Positions 1-6,809 are shown, numbered from the stretch's first letter. The stretch is DNA of 7,608 nucleotides from Prolixibacteraceae bacterium (GCA_016788685.1 JAEUSS010000622.1:1-7608), one strand, 5' to 3'. Made by a program: numbers and translations. Notes: generated by a model from the sequence alone, not told the origin.

Positions 1-545
1 GAGTTAATAATCCTAAACTGAGGCTGGTCACAAAACGCAGGTCGCGAAAACGATGAATCTTCCGGGTTCCATGAACACATTCCTCCGCCACTGGTGGTTA
101 TCCAAAGTTTTCCGTCAGAACCAGCCAAAATGCTCCGGACATCGTTATCGGGCAAGGATTTTTCAATTTTGGCATCGTGCCTGAATGAAAAGAAAGTATC
201 ATGTTTCCGGTCGTATCTGCTCAGGCCCTCGCCCTGTGTTCCAATCCAAAGTGCCGAATCGTGCGGATTTTCATAAATACAAACAATATCATTGTCAATC
301 AGCGATGAAGGACTGGAAGGATCGTTCCGGTAAACATACAGTTTGTAGCCATCATAACGGTTCAATCCATCAGCAGAACCTAACCAGATAAACCCCTTGG
401 AATCCTGATAAATGCTTTTTATCGTTGATTGAGAAAGACCGTCTTTGATAGTCAGGTGAGCAAACCGGTTGGTTCCGGCCGATAAAAAGATATTCGTCAG
501 AAACAAGCACACCAGTCCTGTCAATCTAAGTTTTTGTTGCATCAT
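1..545 (-). CDS. Two-component regulator propeller (Reg_prop) sensor, N-terminal part, cut by window edge
   Basis: The minus strand is open from two consecutive ATG codons (545-543 and 542-540) to the window edge, giving 181 residues with no stop. Residues 1-24 (MMQQKLRLTGLVCLFLTNIF then LSAG) form a hydrophobic signal peptide. From residue 28 the protein has the opening typical of periplasmic propeller sensors (FAHLTIKDGLSQSTIKSIYQ). Three propeller strands are visible: residues 42-65 (KGFIWLGSADGLNRYDG), 87-112 (ALWIGTQGEGLSRYD) and 136-161 (GKLWITTSGGGMCSWNP). Full-length relatives are usually about 800-1400 residues, with a 14-blade propeller, a Y_Y_Y domain, a membrane segment and then either a histidine kinase (often a hybrid with an AraC output) or a LuxR-type output. 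The output domain lies outside the window, so the exact type is undecided. It is divergent from the secreted-protein genes that follow, which suggests, but does not show, that it controls them. Either ATG could be the start. Confidence 0.9.
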   Translation of the reverse strand, partial: MMQQKLRLTGLVCLFLTNIFLSAGTNRFAHLTIKDGLSQSTIKSIYQDSKGFIWLGSADGLNRYDGYKLYVYRNDPSSPSSLIDNDIVCIYENPHDSALWIGTQGEGLSRYDRKHDTFFSFRHDAKIEKSLPDNDVRSILAGSDGKLWITTSGGGMCSWNPEDSSFSRPAFCDQPQFRIIN

Positions 546-569
546 CCTTCCGGGTTTTAGTCACTCTCG

Positions 570-599
570 CAAAACTAGATAAATCATCGCGTTATAAAA
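570..599 (-). promoter_or_regulatory. Bacteroidota-type promoter for the propeller sensor gene
   Basis: Read on the minus strand, TAGTTTTG (577-570) fits the Bacteroidota -7 consensus TAnnTTTG exactly. A TTTT (599-596) lies 18 nt upstream, where TTTG is expected at 19-21 nt, so the -33 box is imperfect. Transcription would begin near 562-565, leaving a leader of only about 20 nt before the ATG at 545. Confidence 0.5.
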
Positions 600-652
600 C
601 CAGTATTTCTCAGATTTGATGTTTCTTTTGTGCTGAATGAATAATTTGTCCC

Positions 653-711
653 TTTGCACGAATGATTTGAACGAACATTCGACTGTTTTTTACCGCTTTT
701 TGCACCAAAGC
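653..711. promoter_or_regulatory. Repeated and inverted motifs in the divergent control region
   Basis: TTTGCAC occurs twice on the plus strand (653-659 and 699-705), 46 bp apart, or about 4.4 helical turns. The first copy overlaps a 6-bp inverted repeat, CGAATG (659-664) and CATTCG (676-681). The second lies inside another, GCTTT (695-699) and AAAGC (707-711). The 232-bp space between the divergent start codons is otherwise AT-rich and non-coding. These may be regulator binding sites, but the arms are short and chance is not excluded. Confidence 0.25.
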
Positions 712-713
712 TA

Positions 714-745
714 CCTGTAAATCGAGCGTGCAGGTTGTATTTTTA
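714..745 (+). promoter_or_regulatory. Weak candidate promoter for the DUF5077-DUF3472 gene
   Basis: TATTTTTA (738-745) matches five of the six fixed positions of the Bacteroidota -7 box, and CCTG (714-717) lies 20 nt upstream in the -33 position with two of four matches. The predicted start near 752 would leave a leader of about 25 nt. No better match was found upstream of this gene, so it may depend on an activator. Confidence 0.25.
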
Positions 746-777
746 TATTCTGAAAAACTTACAAAAACTAATTAGCA

Positions 778-2046
778 ATGAAGCTACTTTTTACCAATGC
801 AATACTCTGTCTTATTATTTTCAGTTTCACCCTTAAGGCTCAAACACTGGACAAAATTGCCATTCCGGCCTACATTTCATATGTCGAACCTGAAGAGGAA
901 GGTGTCAATATCGATGAAAAAGAAGGAATTACAGACTGGACCAGCACAAAAAGTGAAATTCAATGTTATTTCCACCTGGCCAATACCGGTAAATTAGAGC
1001 TGGCACTTCAGGCTGAATCCGAAGCGGAAAGCACCATCCAAATTAGTCTGAACGGAAAAGATATTCAGATAGAAACAGGTAAAGGTTCAGGATCGAAAAT
1101 CTTAACTGTTGGCACTTTCGAAATTACCCAAACAGGATATTACTGCATAAAGCTGAAAGGAATCAGTAAAAAAGGGAAGCACTTCCCTTCCGTAAAATCT
1201 TTCCTGGTTTCCGGAAAAGCGGCAAAGGAAATACATTTCAATACTCAGCCGCGACGCAATGCCGCATCAGTCCACCTCCGGTATCCTTTTCCGGAAGGCA
1301 CAAAAGTTGAATGGTTTTACAATGAAGTGACCATACCTGAAGGTTTTGACCCGGTCAGCACTTTTTACATGGCCAATGGTTTCAAACGCGGATATTTCGG
1401 CATTCAGGTAAACAGCAAAACCGAGCGCCGGGTTATTTTTTCGGTGTGGGACAGCGGAAACGAAGCCATTGATCGCAATAAAGTGAGCGACGAAAACCGG
1501 GTAAAATTGCTTGAAAAAGGAACGGGAGTGGTAGCCAATGATTTTGGAAACGAAGGCACCGGTGGACACAGTCACTGGGTTTATCCTTGGGTGAGCGGAC
1601 AAACCTACCGCTTTCTGCTCCATGCGAAACCAGAAAACGGACTGACCACCTACACGGCCTATTTTTATATGAATGACACCAACGAATGGAAACTGATTGC
1701 ATCATTCAGAGCACCGAAAGATGGAAATTACCTGGAGAATCTGCACTCGTTTGTAGAAAATTTCTGGGGAACCAACGGGCAAAAAATGCGAAAAGCTTTG
1801 TACAGCAATCAGTGGATTGTTACCAGCAAAGGCGAATGGATGGAACTAAACACCTGCAGATTTTCACACGATCCGACTGGGAAAGTTGAGCGTCAGGATT
1901 ACGGCGCAGGGGTCGAAGATGGAAACTTCTATCTGTTTAACGGAGGTTTTATTCCCGGAACGGCCAAATTTGGCGACACATTCACAAGGCCTTTCGTTCA
2001 GTTAAAACCTGAAGTGAAGTTGCCGGCAAAATCGTTTCACGAATGA
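778..2046 (+). CDS. Secreted DUF5077-DUF3472 protein, function unknown
   Basis: This 422-residue protein starts with a Sec signal peptide (MKLLFTNAILCLIIFSFTLKA, cleavage near residues 21-22). Cys11 lies within the hydrophobic core and does not fit a lipobox, so a soluble periplasmic or secreted product is more likely than a lipoprotein. Residues about 26-146 resemble DUF5077, starting at IPAYISYVEPEEEG. Residues about 160-395 resemble DUF3472, with the marked stretches RRNAASVHLRYPFPEG (159-174), GTGGHSHWVYPW (260-271) and GNYLENLHSFVENFWG (316-331). The two domains commonly occur together in Bacteroidota; neither has a reaction I can name. The aromatic-rich, strand-rich sequence suggests beta-sandwich folds and perhaps glycan binding, which is inference. 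An in-frame TAA at 769-771 makes this ATG the earliest start. The next gene follows 144 bp later with no hairpin between them, so co-transcription is plausible. Confidence 0.85.
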   Translation: MKLLFTNAILCLIIFSFTLKAQTLDKIAIPAYISYVEPEEEGVNIDEKEGITDWTSTKSEIQCYFHLANTGKLELALQAESEAESTIQISLNGKDIQIETGKGSGSKILTVGTFEITQTGYYCIKLKGISKKGKHFPSVKSFLVSGKAAKEIHFNTQPRRNAASVHLRYPFPEGTKVEWFYNEVTIPEGFDPVSTFYMANGFKRGYFGIQVNSKTERRVIFSVWDSGNEAIDRNKVSDENRVKLLEKGTGVVANDFGNEGTGGHSHWVYPWVSGQTYRFLLHAKPENGLTTYTAYFYMNDTNEWKLIASFRAPKDGNYLENLHSFVENFWGTNGQKMRKALYSNQWIVTSKGEWMELNTCRFSHDPTGKVERQDYGAGVEDGNFYLFNGGFIPGTAKFGDTFTRPFVQLKPEVKLPAKSFHE

Positions 2047-2190
2047 TTCATCGGGTTTGGTGAATGATTTTAACCGAAAAGAAATATACCGTACCCTTTT
2101 CCGGAAGAATCATTTCATAAATTCCGACCTAAGACTAAGCTTTTCAATATTCTAAGCAAAATTCCAAACTAACTTTAAAATTATAAAAAC

Positions 2191-3654
2191 ATGAGTTCAA
2201 ACCGAAGGGATTTTCTCCGCAACTCCATACTGGGAACCGGAATGCTGGCAACAGGATTGGCCAGCCAGGCAGCTTCGTTAACCAACGAAACGAGTACTGA
2301 AAGAAGAAGAAGTTCAAAAAAGCAGTTCAACATCTGTGTCTACGCAGACACCAAGTTAGATAAAGTCCGGTTTGGTTTTGTGGGTATTGGCGACCGTGGC
2401 TCCGGCGCTGTCGAACGAATGACTTACATCGAGGGTGTTGAGATTACTGCGCTTTGCGATATTCGTCAGGGAGCTGTTGACGGGGCACAGGAGATATTGT
2501 CCAAAGCAGGACTTCCCAAAGCAAAAGAGTTTGTTGCCGGCGACCTCGGGTTCAAACAACTGTGCGACAGCAATCTTGTCGACCTTGTTTATATTGCCAC
2601 TCCCTGGGAATGGCATGTTCCGGTTGCAGTTGCAGCAATGGAAGGCGATAAACATACCGCAGTAGAAGTTTCAACAGCAAAAACAATGGACGAATGCTGG
2701 CAAATTGTTGAAGTATCGGAACGTACCCGAAAACACTGTGTTATACTGGAAAACTGCTGCTACGATTTCTTCGAATTACTTACCCTGAATATGGTTCGCC
2801 AGGGTGCTTTTGGCGACCTGATTCATGGCGAAGGTGCCTACATTCATGACCTGGATTATTGGCATTTCAATAAACCACAGGATGAAAAAATGTCGGACGG
2901 TGCTTACACCAAAATGTGGCGCCTCTATGAAAATAAACGCAAAGCCAATGTGTATCCGACTCACGGGTTAGGCCCTATCTGCCAGGCGATGAATATCAAC
3001 CGGGGCGACAAAATGGACTACCTGACCGCGATGATGTCGGCAGATTTTACGTTGAAAAACAGAATTGCAGAAAAGGCAAAAGAAGATCCGTTTTTTCAGC
3101 AGTTTGTTGGCTGGGACATGCGTGGAAATATGGATATTCAACTTATAAAAACCAACAAAGGACGAACGATCATGATTCAGCACGATGTGAGTTCTCCGCG
3201 TCCTTATTCCAGAATTCACATGCTTAGTGGCACAAAGTGTTTTGCACAGAAATGGCCGCTCCAACACATTGCATTTGGCCATAAAGTTGCCGATGAAGCG
3301 AAAATGAAAGAATTGCAAGAAAAGTATACTCCTGAGATTGTTCGTCGGATGGGCGAAATGGCCAAAAAAGTTGGTGGCCATGGCGGAATGGATTTCATGA
3401 TGGACTGGCGTTTAATTGATTGCCTGCGTAATGGCTTGCCAATGGACATGGACGTTTACGATGCTGCCGCCTGGAGCTGTATTACTCCTCTGAGCGAATG
3501 GTCGATTGCCAATGGATCAAAACCCGTTGAAATTCCTGATTTCACCCGCGGAGCCTGGCAAACCAACAAACCCCTCGAGTTGACACTGAAAGGTGGCGGA
3601 ACAACCGGCGTTAAAGACCTGAATAAAAGTGGCGATAAGCAATTAGATATATAA
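2191..3654 (+). CDS. Tat-exported GH109-type alpha-N-acetylgalactosaminidase (Gfo/Idh/MocA fold)
   Basis: The 487-residue product opens with a twin-arginine signal (NRRDFLR at 4-10, then a hydrophobic stretch to about residue 27). A Rossmann nucleotide-binding fold starts near 58 with the glycine motif GFVGIGDRG (62-70). GH109 enzymes use tightly bound NAD+ to remove terminal alpha-linked N-acetylgalactosamine by an oxidation-elimination route (EC 3.2.1.49). GH109 hallmarks are LENCCYDFFE (186-195), GAYIHDLDYW (215-224), YPTHGLGP (255-262) and HDVSSPRPYSR (331-341). Glu187, Tyr217, His219, Tyr255 and His258 match in spacing the active-site Glu149, Tyr179, His181, Tyr225 and His228 that I recall for the Elizabethkingia enzyme. 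The EKP motif of ordinary Gfo/Idh/MocA dehydrogenases is replaced by EVS at 159-161. Tat export fits a periplasmic enzyme that folds with its cofactor before export. Some family members act on other alpha- or beta-linked sugars, so the substrate is less certain than the family. A terminator follows closely. Confidence 0.88.
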   Translation: MSSNRRDFLRNSILGTGMLATGLASQAASLTNETSTERRRSSKKQFNICVYADTKLDKVRFGFVGIGDRGSGAVERMTYIEGVEITALCDIRQGAVDGAQEILSKAGLPKAKEFVAGDLGFKQLCDSNLVDLVYIATPWEWHVPVAVAAMEGDKHTAVEVSTAKTMDECWQIVEVSERTRKHCVILENCCYDFFELLTLNMVRQGAFGDLIHGEGAYIHDLDYWHFNKPQDEKMSDGAYTKMWRLYENKRKANVYPTHGLGPICQAMNINRGDKMDYLTAMMSADFTLKNRIAEKAKEDPFFQQFVGWDMRGNMDIQLIKTNKGRTIMIQHDVSSPRPYSRIHMLSGTKCFAQKWPLQHIAFGHKVADEAKMKELQEKYTPEIVRRMGEMAKKVGGHGGMDFMMDWRLIDCLRNGLPMDMDVYDAAAWSCITPLSEWSIANGSKPVEIPDFTRGAWQTNKPLELTLKGGGTTGVKDLNKSGDKQLDI

Positions 3655-3674
3655 ACAGCATCTAACTCTTGCGT

Positions 3675-3718
3675 AAAATCCTGACTGGTTTTAAAAAACC
3701 TGTCGGGATTTTTTATTT
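3675..3718 (+). terminator. Intrinsic terminator after the GH109-type gene
   Basis: A long hairpin pairs AAAATCC (3675-3681), GAC (3683-3685) and GGTTT (3687-3691) with AAACC (3696-3700), GTC (3702-3704) and GGATTTT (3706-3712). It has one T-G wobble (3682-3705), one T-T mismatch (3686-3701) and a 4-nt loop. The right arm runs into a six-T tract (3709-3714) followed by ATTT. It starts 20 bp after the stop codon and looks like the end of the two-gene unit. Confidence 0.88.
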
Positions 3719-3954
3719 CTTCCCTGAAAGATGCCTAAAATCTTTCATATTAGCGAATCAATGGTGTGTTGCCTTTCTCATCCGGGATCTCCGGAATATT
3801 TTTTTGCTCCTTCAGCAAATATGGCCTGTTTCTCAATTGTTTGCTTGCTTTCATTATTGGTAGAATTGGGTAATGCAGGGCACAGTCCTACCTCTTGCTG
3901 TTGCCACTAGCTTTCGGACTCACGACCGATTTATTTAAACTGGCGATGAATCTG

Positions 3955-3971
3955 TTTATTAGTCCAATAAA
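3955..3971. repeat. Short perfect inverted repeat upstream of the patatin promoter
   Basis: TTTATT (3955-3960) and AATAAA (3966-3971) form a perfect inverted repeat around AGTCC. The right arm overlaps TAAATTTG (3968-3975), which matches the -7 consensus but has no acceptable -33 box. It could be an operator or a chance AT-rich palindrome. Confidence 0.25.
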
Positions 3972-3991
3972 TTTGTAATGATCATTCAGGA

Positions 3992-4022
3992 CTTGCCGAA
4001 TGCCTGATTTAAGCTAATTTTG
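3992..4022 (+). promoter_or_regulatory. Bacteroidota-type promoter for the patatin-like gene
   Basis: TAATTTTG (4015-4022) matches the -7 consensus TAnnTTTG exactly, and CTTG (3992-3995) lies 19 nt upstream with three of four -33 matches. Transcription would begin near 4029, leaving a leader of about 43 nt. With the terminator upstream, this indicates an independent unit. Confidence 0.65.
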
Positions 4023-4071
4023 AAAAACTATTCAAGTTAGCAACTGGCTGTTTCATACCAAAAGAAGTAAG

Positions 4072-4923
4072 ATGAAAAACTCTTGTATTGTCCTCGAAGG
4101 AGGTGGGCTTCGTGGAGCATTTACCAGCGGAGTGCTGGAATACTTACTTGAAAAAGACATAAATTTTGACCGGGTAGTCGGTGTATCGGCCGGAGCTTGT
4201 GTTGGCGCATCTTACCTGTCCAAACAAAAAGGAAGAAACCGCAAAGTTAATGTTGAATATCCTTCGGATAAGCGCTACATGGGCCTTCGCCATCTGGTTA
4301 TTTCAGGGTCGTATTTTAACATGAAATTCGTCTTTGAAGAAATCCCGGGCAAGCTTGTCCCTTTTGATGAACAGGCATTTTATATGAATCCGGCAGAGTT
4401 TGACATTATCACCACCTCGCTGAGCACAGGCAAAAGCGTAGTCATCACAAAAAAGGAACTTTCAGCCATCGGAATAGACAAAGCGCTTGTAGCCTCTTCG
4501 AGCATCCCGATTCTTTCACAACCGGCGGTGATTAACGACCAGTTGTTTTTCGATGGAGGTGTTGCCGACTCTATCCCGGTAAAATATGCCTTGAGTAAAC
4601 ATCAAAAAGCGGTTGTCATTCTCACTCGCCCCAGAGGTTATCGGAAAAACCAAACAAACAGCAGACTGTGGCTAAATTTTGCATTCAGGAAACACCCCAA
4701 ATTTCTGGAAACGATACTCAAAAGGAATGAGGAATACAATAGAACGCTCGAACTCTGCGAACAAATGGAAAAAGAAGGAAGGCTATTTATCCTGGCTCCC
4801 TCTCCCGAATTTTCTATCGGACGTACCGAGCAAAACTATGAAAAACGATTAGCCCTGTACAACCACGGCTACCGGTGTATTTGTAATGAGTTCGAAAATC
4901 TCCTGTTCTTTTTAAATAATTGA
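4072..4923 (+). CDS. Patatin-like phospholipase family protein (YjjU-like), cytoplasmic
   Basis: The 283-residue protein has all the catalytic marks of the bacterial patatin family: the oxyanion-hole motif GGGLRG (10-15), the nucleophile elbow GVSAG (37-41) with Ser39, and the DGG motif (161-163) with Asp161 as dyad partner. Residues 141-151 (ASSSIPILSQP) are the usual conserved helix before it. Length and order fit the short YjjU-like bacterial patatins, which are predicted acyl hydrolases of phospholipids or other lipid esters. The physiological substrate of this group is not established. There is no signal peptide or membrane segment. The start is well placed: GGGLRG lies close to the N-terminus as in relatives, and an A/G-rich AGAAGTAAG precedes the ATG. 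The gene stands alone between its own promoter and a downstream hairpin, so no link with the neighbouring glycan genes is apparent. Confidence 0.92.
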   Translation: MKNSCIVLEGGGLRGAFTSGVLEYLLEKDINFDRVVGVSAGACVGASYLSKQKGRNRKVNVEYPSDKRYMGLRHLVISGSYFNMKFVFEEIPGKLVPFDEQAFYMNPAEFDIITTSLSTGKSVVITKKELSAIGIDKALVASSSIPILSQPAVINDQLFFDGGVADSIPVKYALSKHQKAVVILTRPRGYRKNQTNSRLWLNFAFRKHPKFLETILKRNEEYNRTLELCEQMEKEGRLFILAPSPEFSIGRTEQNYEKRLALYNHGYRCICNEFENLLFFLNN

Positions 4924-5077
4924 ATTCCTCATTAAACATTCTCTCGAGATGGGTTTGCCTCATTCTCACCTGACAACAACAACTTAGCCTCCCAACACAA
5001 GCCATTTGTACCAATTATCTGTCATAATTATTGCGCCAGACAGGAAACATACAGCAATTTTGCAAATAACAAAGCAC

Positions 5078-5124
5078 AAAGGCTTTAATCTGATTTAGAC
5101 GATCTGGTTTAAAGCCTTTTACAG
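5078..5124 (+). terminator. Hairpin terminator downstream of the patatin-like gene
   Basis: AAAGGCTTTAA (5078-5088) pairs perfectly with TTAAAGCCTTT (5109-5119), an 11-bp stem with a 20-nt loop, followed by a short T-rich end (TTTT, then ACAGTTTAT). The tract is weak, and the hairpin lies about 155 bp after the patatin stop, so efficiency is uncertain. Confidence 0.6.
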
Positions 5125-5242
5125 TTTATATCACCTCCTTGATTTTTTCGAATCATGTATCAAACAAAATTTTCTATTACAGATTAACCATTACTCAAAA
5201 AGAAACAGAACGGAATACTATTATCAAGAAAAAGAAAAATAA

Positions 5243-5267
5243 CGAAAAAAGGAAAGAAAAGGAAACT
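5243..5267 (+). repeat. Purine-rich 25-nt direct repeat, copy 1
   Basis: This tract begins CGAAAAAAGGAAAGAAAA and ends GGAAACT. It matches 6764-6788 at 24 of 25 positions in the same orientation; the single difference is G5261 against A6782. It lies about 200 bp before the MFS start, just ahead of a possible promoter. The flanks do not align well beyond the 25 nt. Low complexity lowers its significance. Confidence 0.6.
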
Positions 5268-5274
5268 AATTTAG

Positions 5275-5282
5275 TATTTTCG
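5275..5282 (+). promoter_or_regulatory. Possible -7 box for the MFS gene
   Basis: TATTTTCG matches five of the six fixed positions of TAnnTTTG. No TTTG-like -33 box lies at the right distance; that place is taken by the purine-rich repeat. No better promoter was found between the upstream terminator and the MFS start. Confidence 0.25.
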
Positions 5283-5467
5283 CCCTAAACCTGAATGTTA
5301 CATTCTGAAAGCACAACCGGCTCCTTTTATTCATGCACCAAAAAGCGAGCTCTGCCTTATGCTGATTTATCTAGTATTCAGAAAATTGGGAATTCAGTAA
5401 TCATTGACCCTTACTTCAATCTTAAATGACACTGATAGAGCAAACTAAACTAATATTTACGAACTAA

Positions 5468-6739
5468 ATGTTTTCAGCTATGACTAACGGGAAAGGAGAA
5501 TACCCTAATTTTTTTGACCGCGTGGGAATACCAAAATCTTTGGCATGGGGATACCTCGGAATTTTGATTTTTATGATGGGCGACGGAATGGAACAGGGTT
5601 GGCTCAGCCCTTACCTGATTGAACGCGGACTGACTATGCAGCAGTCAGCCAGTCTTTTTACAGTTTACGGAATTACCATAGCGATTTCTTCATGGTTTTC
5701 GGGAGTTTTAGCCGAAGGCTTTGGAGTGAAAAAGACAATGCTTACCGGCCTGATACTATACCTGTTGGGCACCGTTGGATTTGTGGGCTATGCATTACCC
5801 GGACTTCATCAGGTTGCGATGATGCTGACATACGCCCTGCGCGGCTTTGGCTATCCGCTTTTTGCCTACTCCTTCCTGGTTTGGATCACATACCGCAGTC
5901 CCAAAGAGAAGCTGGGCAGAGCAGTCGGTTGGTTCTGGTTTGTATTTACGGGCGGACTGGTGGTATTGGGCGCCTATTATTCAAGCTGGTCTATTCTTCG
6001 TTTTGGCTACATGGAAACACTTTGGAGCGCGCTGGGCTGGGTTCTTTTAGGCGCTTTTTTTGCTCTTGTTATGGTAAAAGACAACTCTGCCGGAGGAATC
6101 AAAGGCGGCCTGAAAGAAAAATTGGGGGAATTGGGCCGGGGGTTTACCATTGCCCGTGATGAGCCAAAGGTTTTACTTGGAGGGCTAGTCAGGGTAATTA
6201 ACACCACTGCACAATTTGCTTTTCCTGTTTTTCTGCCCACCTACATGGCTTCCCACGGGTTCTCCACTACCGAGTGGCTCCAGGTATGGGGAACTATCTT
6301 TACCGCCAACATCATTTTTAATTTGATTTTTGGATTTGTTGGCGACTTTATCGGATGGCGCAATACAGTAATGTGGTTTGGCGGGTTTGGCTGCGGGGTA
6401 TCAACTTTACTGTTTTACTATTCTCCTCAATTGTTTGGCAGCAGCTTCTGGGCTGTGATGATCGCCGGAGTGCTGTGGGGCGCGTTGCTCGCAGGCTATG
6501 TGCCTTTGTCGGCCCTTATTCCTTCACTGGTCAAAGAAGAGAAAGGTGCGGCTATGTCTATCCTGAACCTTGGCGCAGGGTTGCCTGTATTCATTGGCCC
6601 TGCCCTTGTAGGATTACTGATTGGCACAATCGGGAATGCCGGAGTTATCTGGATCCTGGCCATTCTTTATTTCATAAGCGCATTTCTGACGTACTTCATC
6701 ACTCTTCCCAATAACGCCAAGACTGCTCATCAGGTATAA
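5468..6739 (+). CDS. MFS transporter, polyol permease (RbtT/DalT/CsbX) type
   Basis: The 423-residue protein has about twelve hydrophobic segments (roughly 25-45, 58-80, 91-111, 115-140, 150-172, 182-203, 235-260, 272-292, 300-318, 326-352, 361-386 and 391-413), with a charged cytoplasmic loop at 204-233 between the two halves. The loop 2-3 signature of the major facilitator superfamily is GVLAEGFGVKK (79-89), and its repeat in the second half is GFVGDFIGWRN (289-299). The opening GIPKSLAWGYLGILIFMMGD (20-39), YALRGFGYPLFAYSFLVW (122-139) and GWFWFVFTGG (154-163) resemble the ribitol and arabinitol permeases of Klebsiella. Such carriers are proton symporters for pentitols or related sugars at the inner membrane. 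The actual substrate cannot be read from sequence. The start could be this ATG or the one at 5480, since the conserved part begins at about residue 18. The gene converges on a DeoR-type repressor that may regulate it. Confidence 0.88.
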   Translation: MFSAMTNGKGEYPNFFDRVGIPKSLAWGYLGILIFMMGDGMEQGWLSPYLIERGLTMQQSASLFTVYGITIAISSWFSGVLAEGFGVKKTMLTGLILYLLGTVGFVGYALPGLHQVAMMLTYALRGFGYPLFAYSFLVWITYRSPKEKLGRAVGWFWFVFTGGLVVLGAYYSSWSILRFGYMETLWSALGWVLLGAFFALVMVKDNSAGGIKGGLKEKLGELGRGFTIARDEPKVLLGGLVRVINTTAQFAFPVFLPTYMASHGFSTTEWLQVWGTIFTANIIFNLIFGFVGDFIGWRNTVMWFGGFGCGVSTLLFYYSPQLFGSSFWAVMIAGVLWGALLAGYVPLSALIPSLVKEEKGAAMSILNLGAGLPVFIGPALVGLLIGTIGNAGVIWILAILYFISAFLTYFITLPNNAKTAHQV

Positions 6740-6763
6740 AGATGAAAACTAAAAAGAATCTGC

Positions 6764-6788
6764 CGAAAAAAGGAAAGAAAAAGAAACT
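6764..6788 (+). repeat. Purine-rich 25-nt direct repeat, copy 2
   Basis: This is the second copy of the repeat at 5243-5267, with one mismatch. It begins 25 bp after the MFS stop codon and ends 21 bp before the terminator stem. The two copies are 1521 bp apart and enclose the MFS gene with its leader. Confidence 0.6.
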
Positions 6789-6809
6789 TCATCAATATTC
6801 AGTGTAAAC

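Larger units (their letters stand above)
3655..4071. other. Intergenic region between the GH109-type and patatin genes
   Basis: This 417-bp stretch holds the terminator of the upstream gene at its left end and the patatin promoter at its right end. The middle (about 3720-3950) shows no convincing gene. A plus-strand open frame at 3669-3863 begins inside the terminator hairpin and resembles no known protein. A short stem, GGTAG (3859-3863) with CTACC (3888-3892), lies there, with a poor promoter-like pair before it (TTTG at 3840-3843, TAGAATTG at 3861-3868, 17-nt spacing). A small RNA is possible but not supported. Confidence 0.6.
4924..5467. other. Long intergenic region upstream of the MFS gene
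   Basis: This 544-bp gap contains no open frame resembling a known protein on either strand. It holds a terminator hairpin (5078-5119), a purine-rich tract with one copy of a 25-nt repeat (5243-5267), and a possible -7 box (5275-5282). From about 5290 to the MFS start the sequence is AT-rich and unremarkable. If transcription begins near 5290, the MFS mRNA has a leader of about 180 nt, long enough for regulation at the RNA level. I recognise no known riboswitch there. Confidence 0.6.

Noticed and set aside
94..391. Overlapping plus-strand open frames of 60 and 68 residues
   Set aside because: They lie opposite the clear minus-strand propeller sensor frame and have no recognisable sequence.
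1267..1705. Minus-strand open frames of 118 and 90 residues
   Set aside because: They are antisense to the DUF3472 domain, whose conserved plus-strand motifs explain the region.
2041..2069. Direct repeat GAATGATT at 2041-2048 and 2062-2069
   Set aside because: Eight bases, one copy overlapping the stop codon; it is too short to mean anything alone.
2356..3449. Several minus-strand open frames of 62-137 residues and a plus-strand one at 2435-2665
   Set aside because: All overlap the GH109-type gene in other frames and resemble no protein.
3669..3863. Plus-strand open frame of 64 residues
   Set aside because: It begins within the terminator hairpin, has an unlikely composition and no similarity I recognise.
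574..5375. 13-bp match TGATTTATCTAGT at 586-574 (minus) and 5363-5375 (plus)
   Set aside because: One or so 13-bp matches are expected by chance in a window of this size, and the second copy lacks a good -7 box.
5692..6714. Alternative-frame open frames inside the MFS gene, up to 155 residues
   Set aside because: They are out-of-frame translations of a typical twelve-segment transporter gene.
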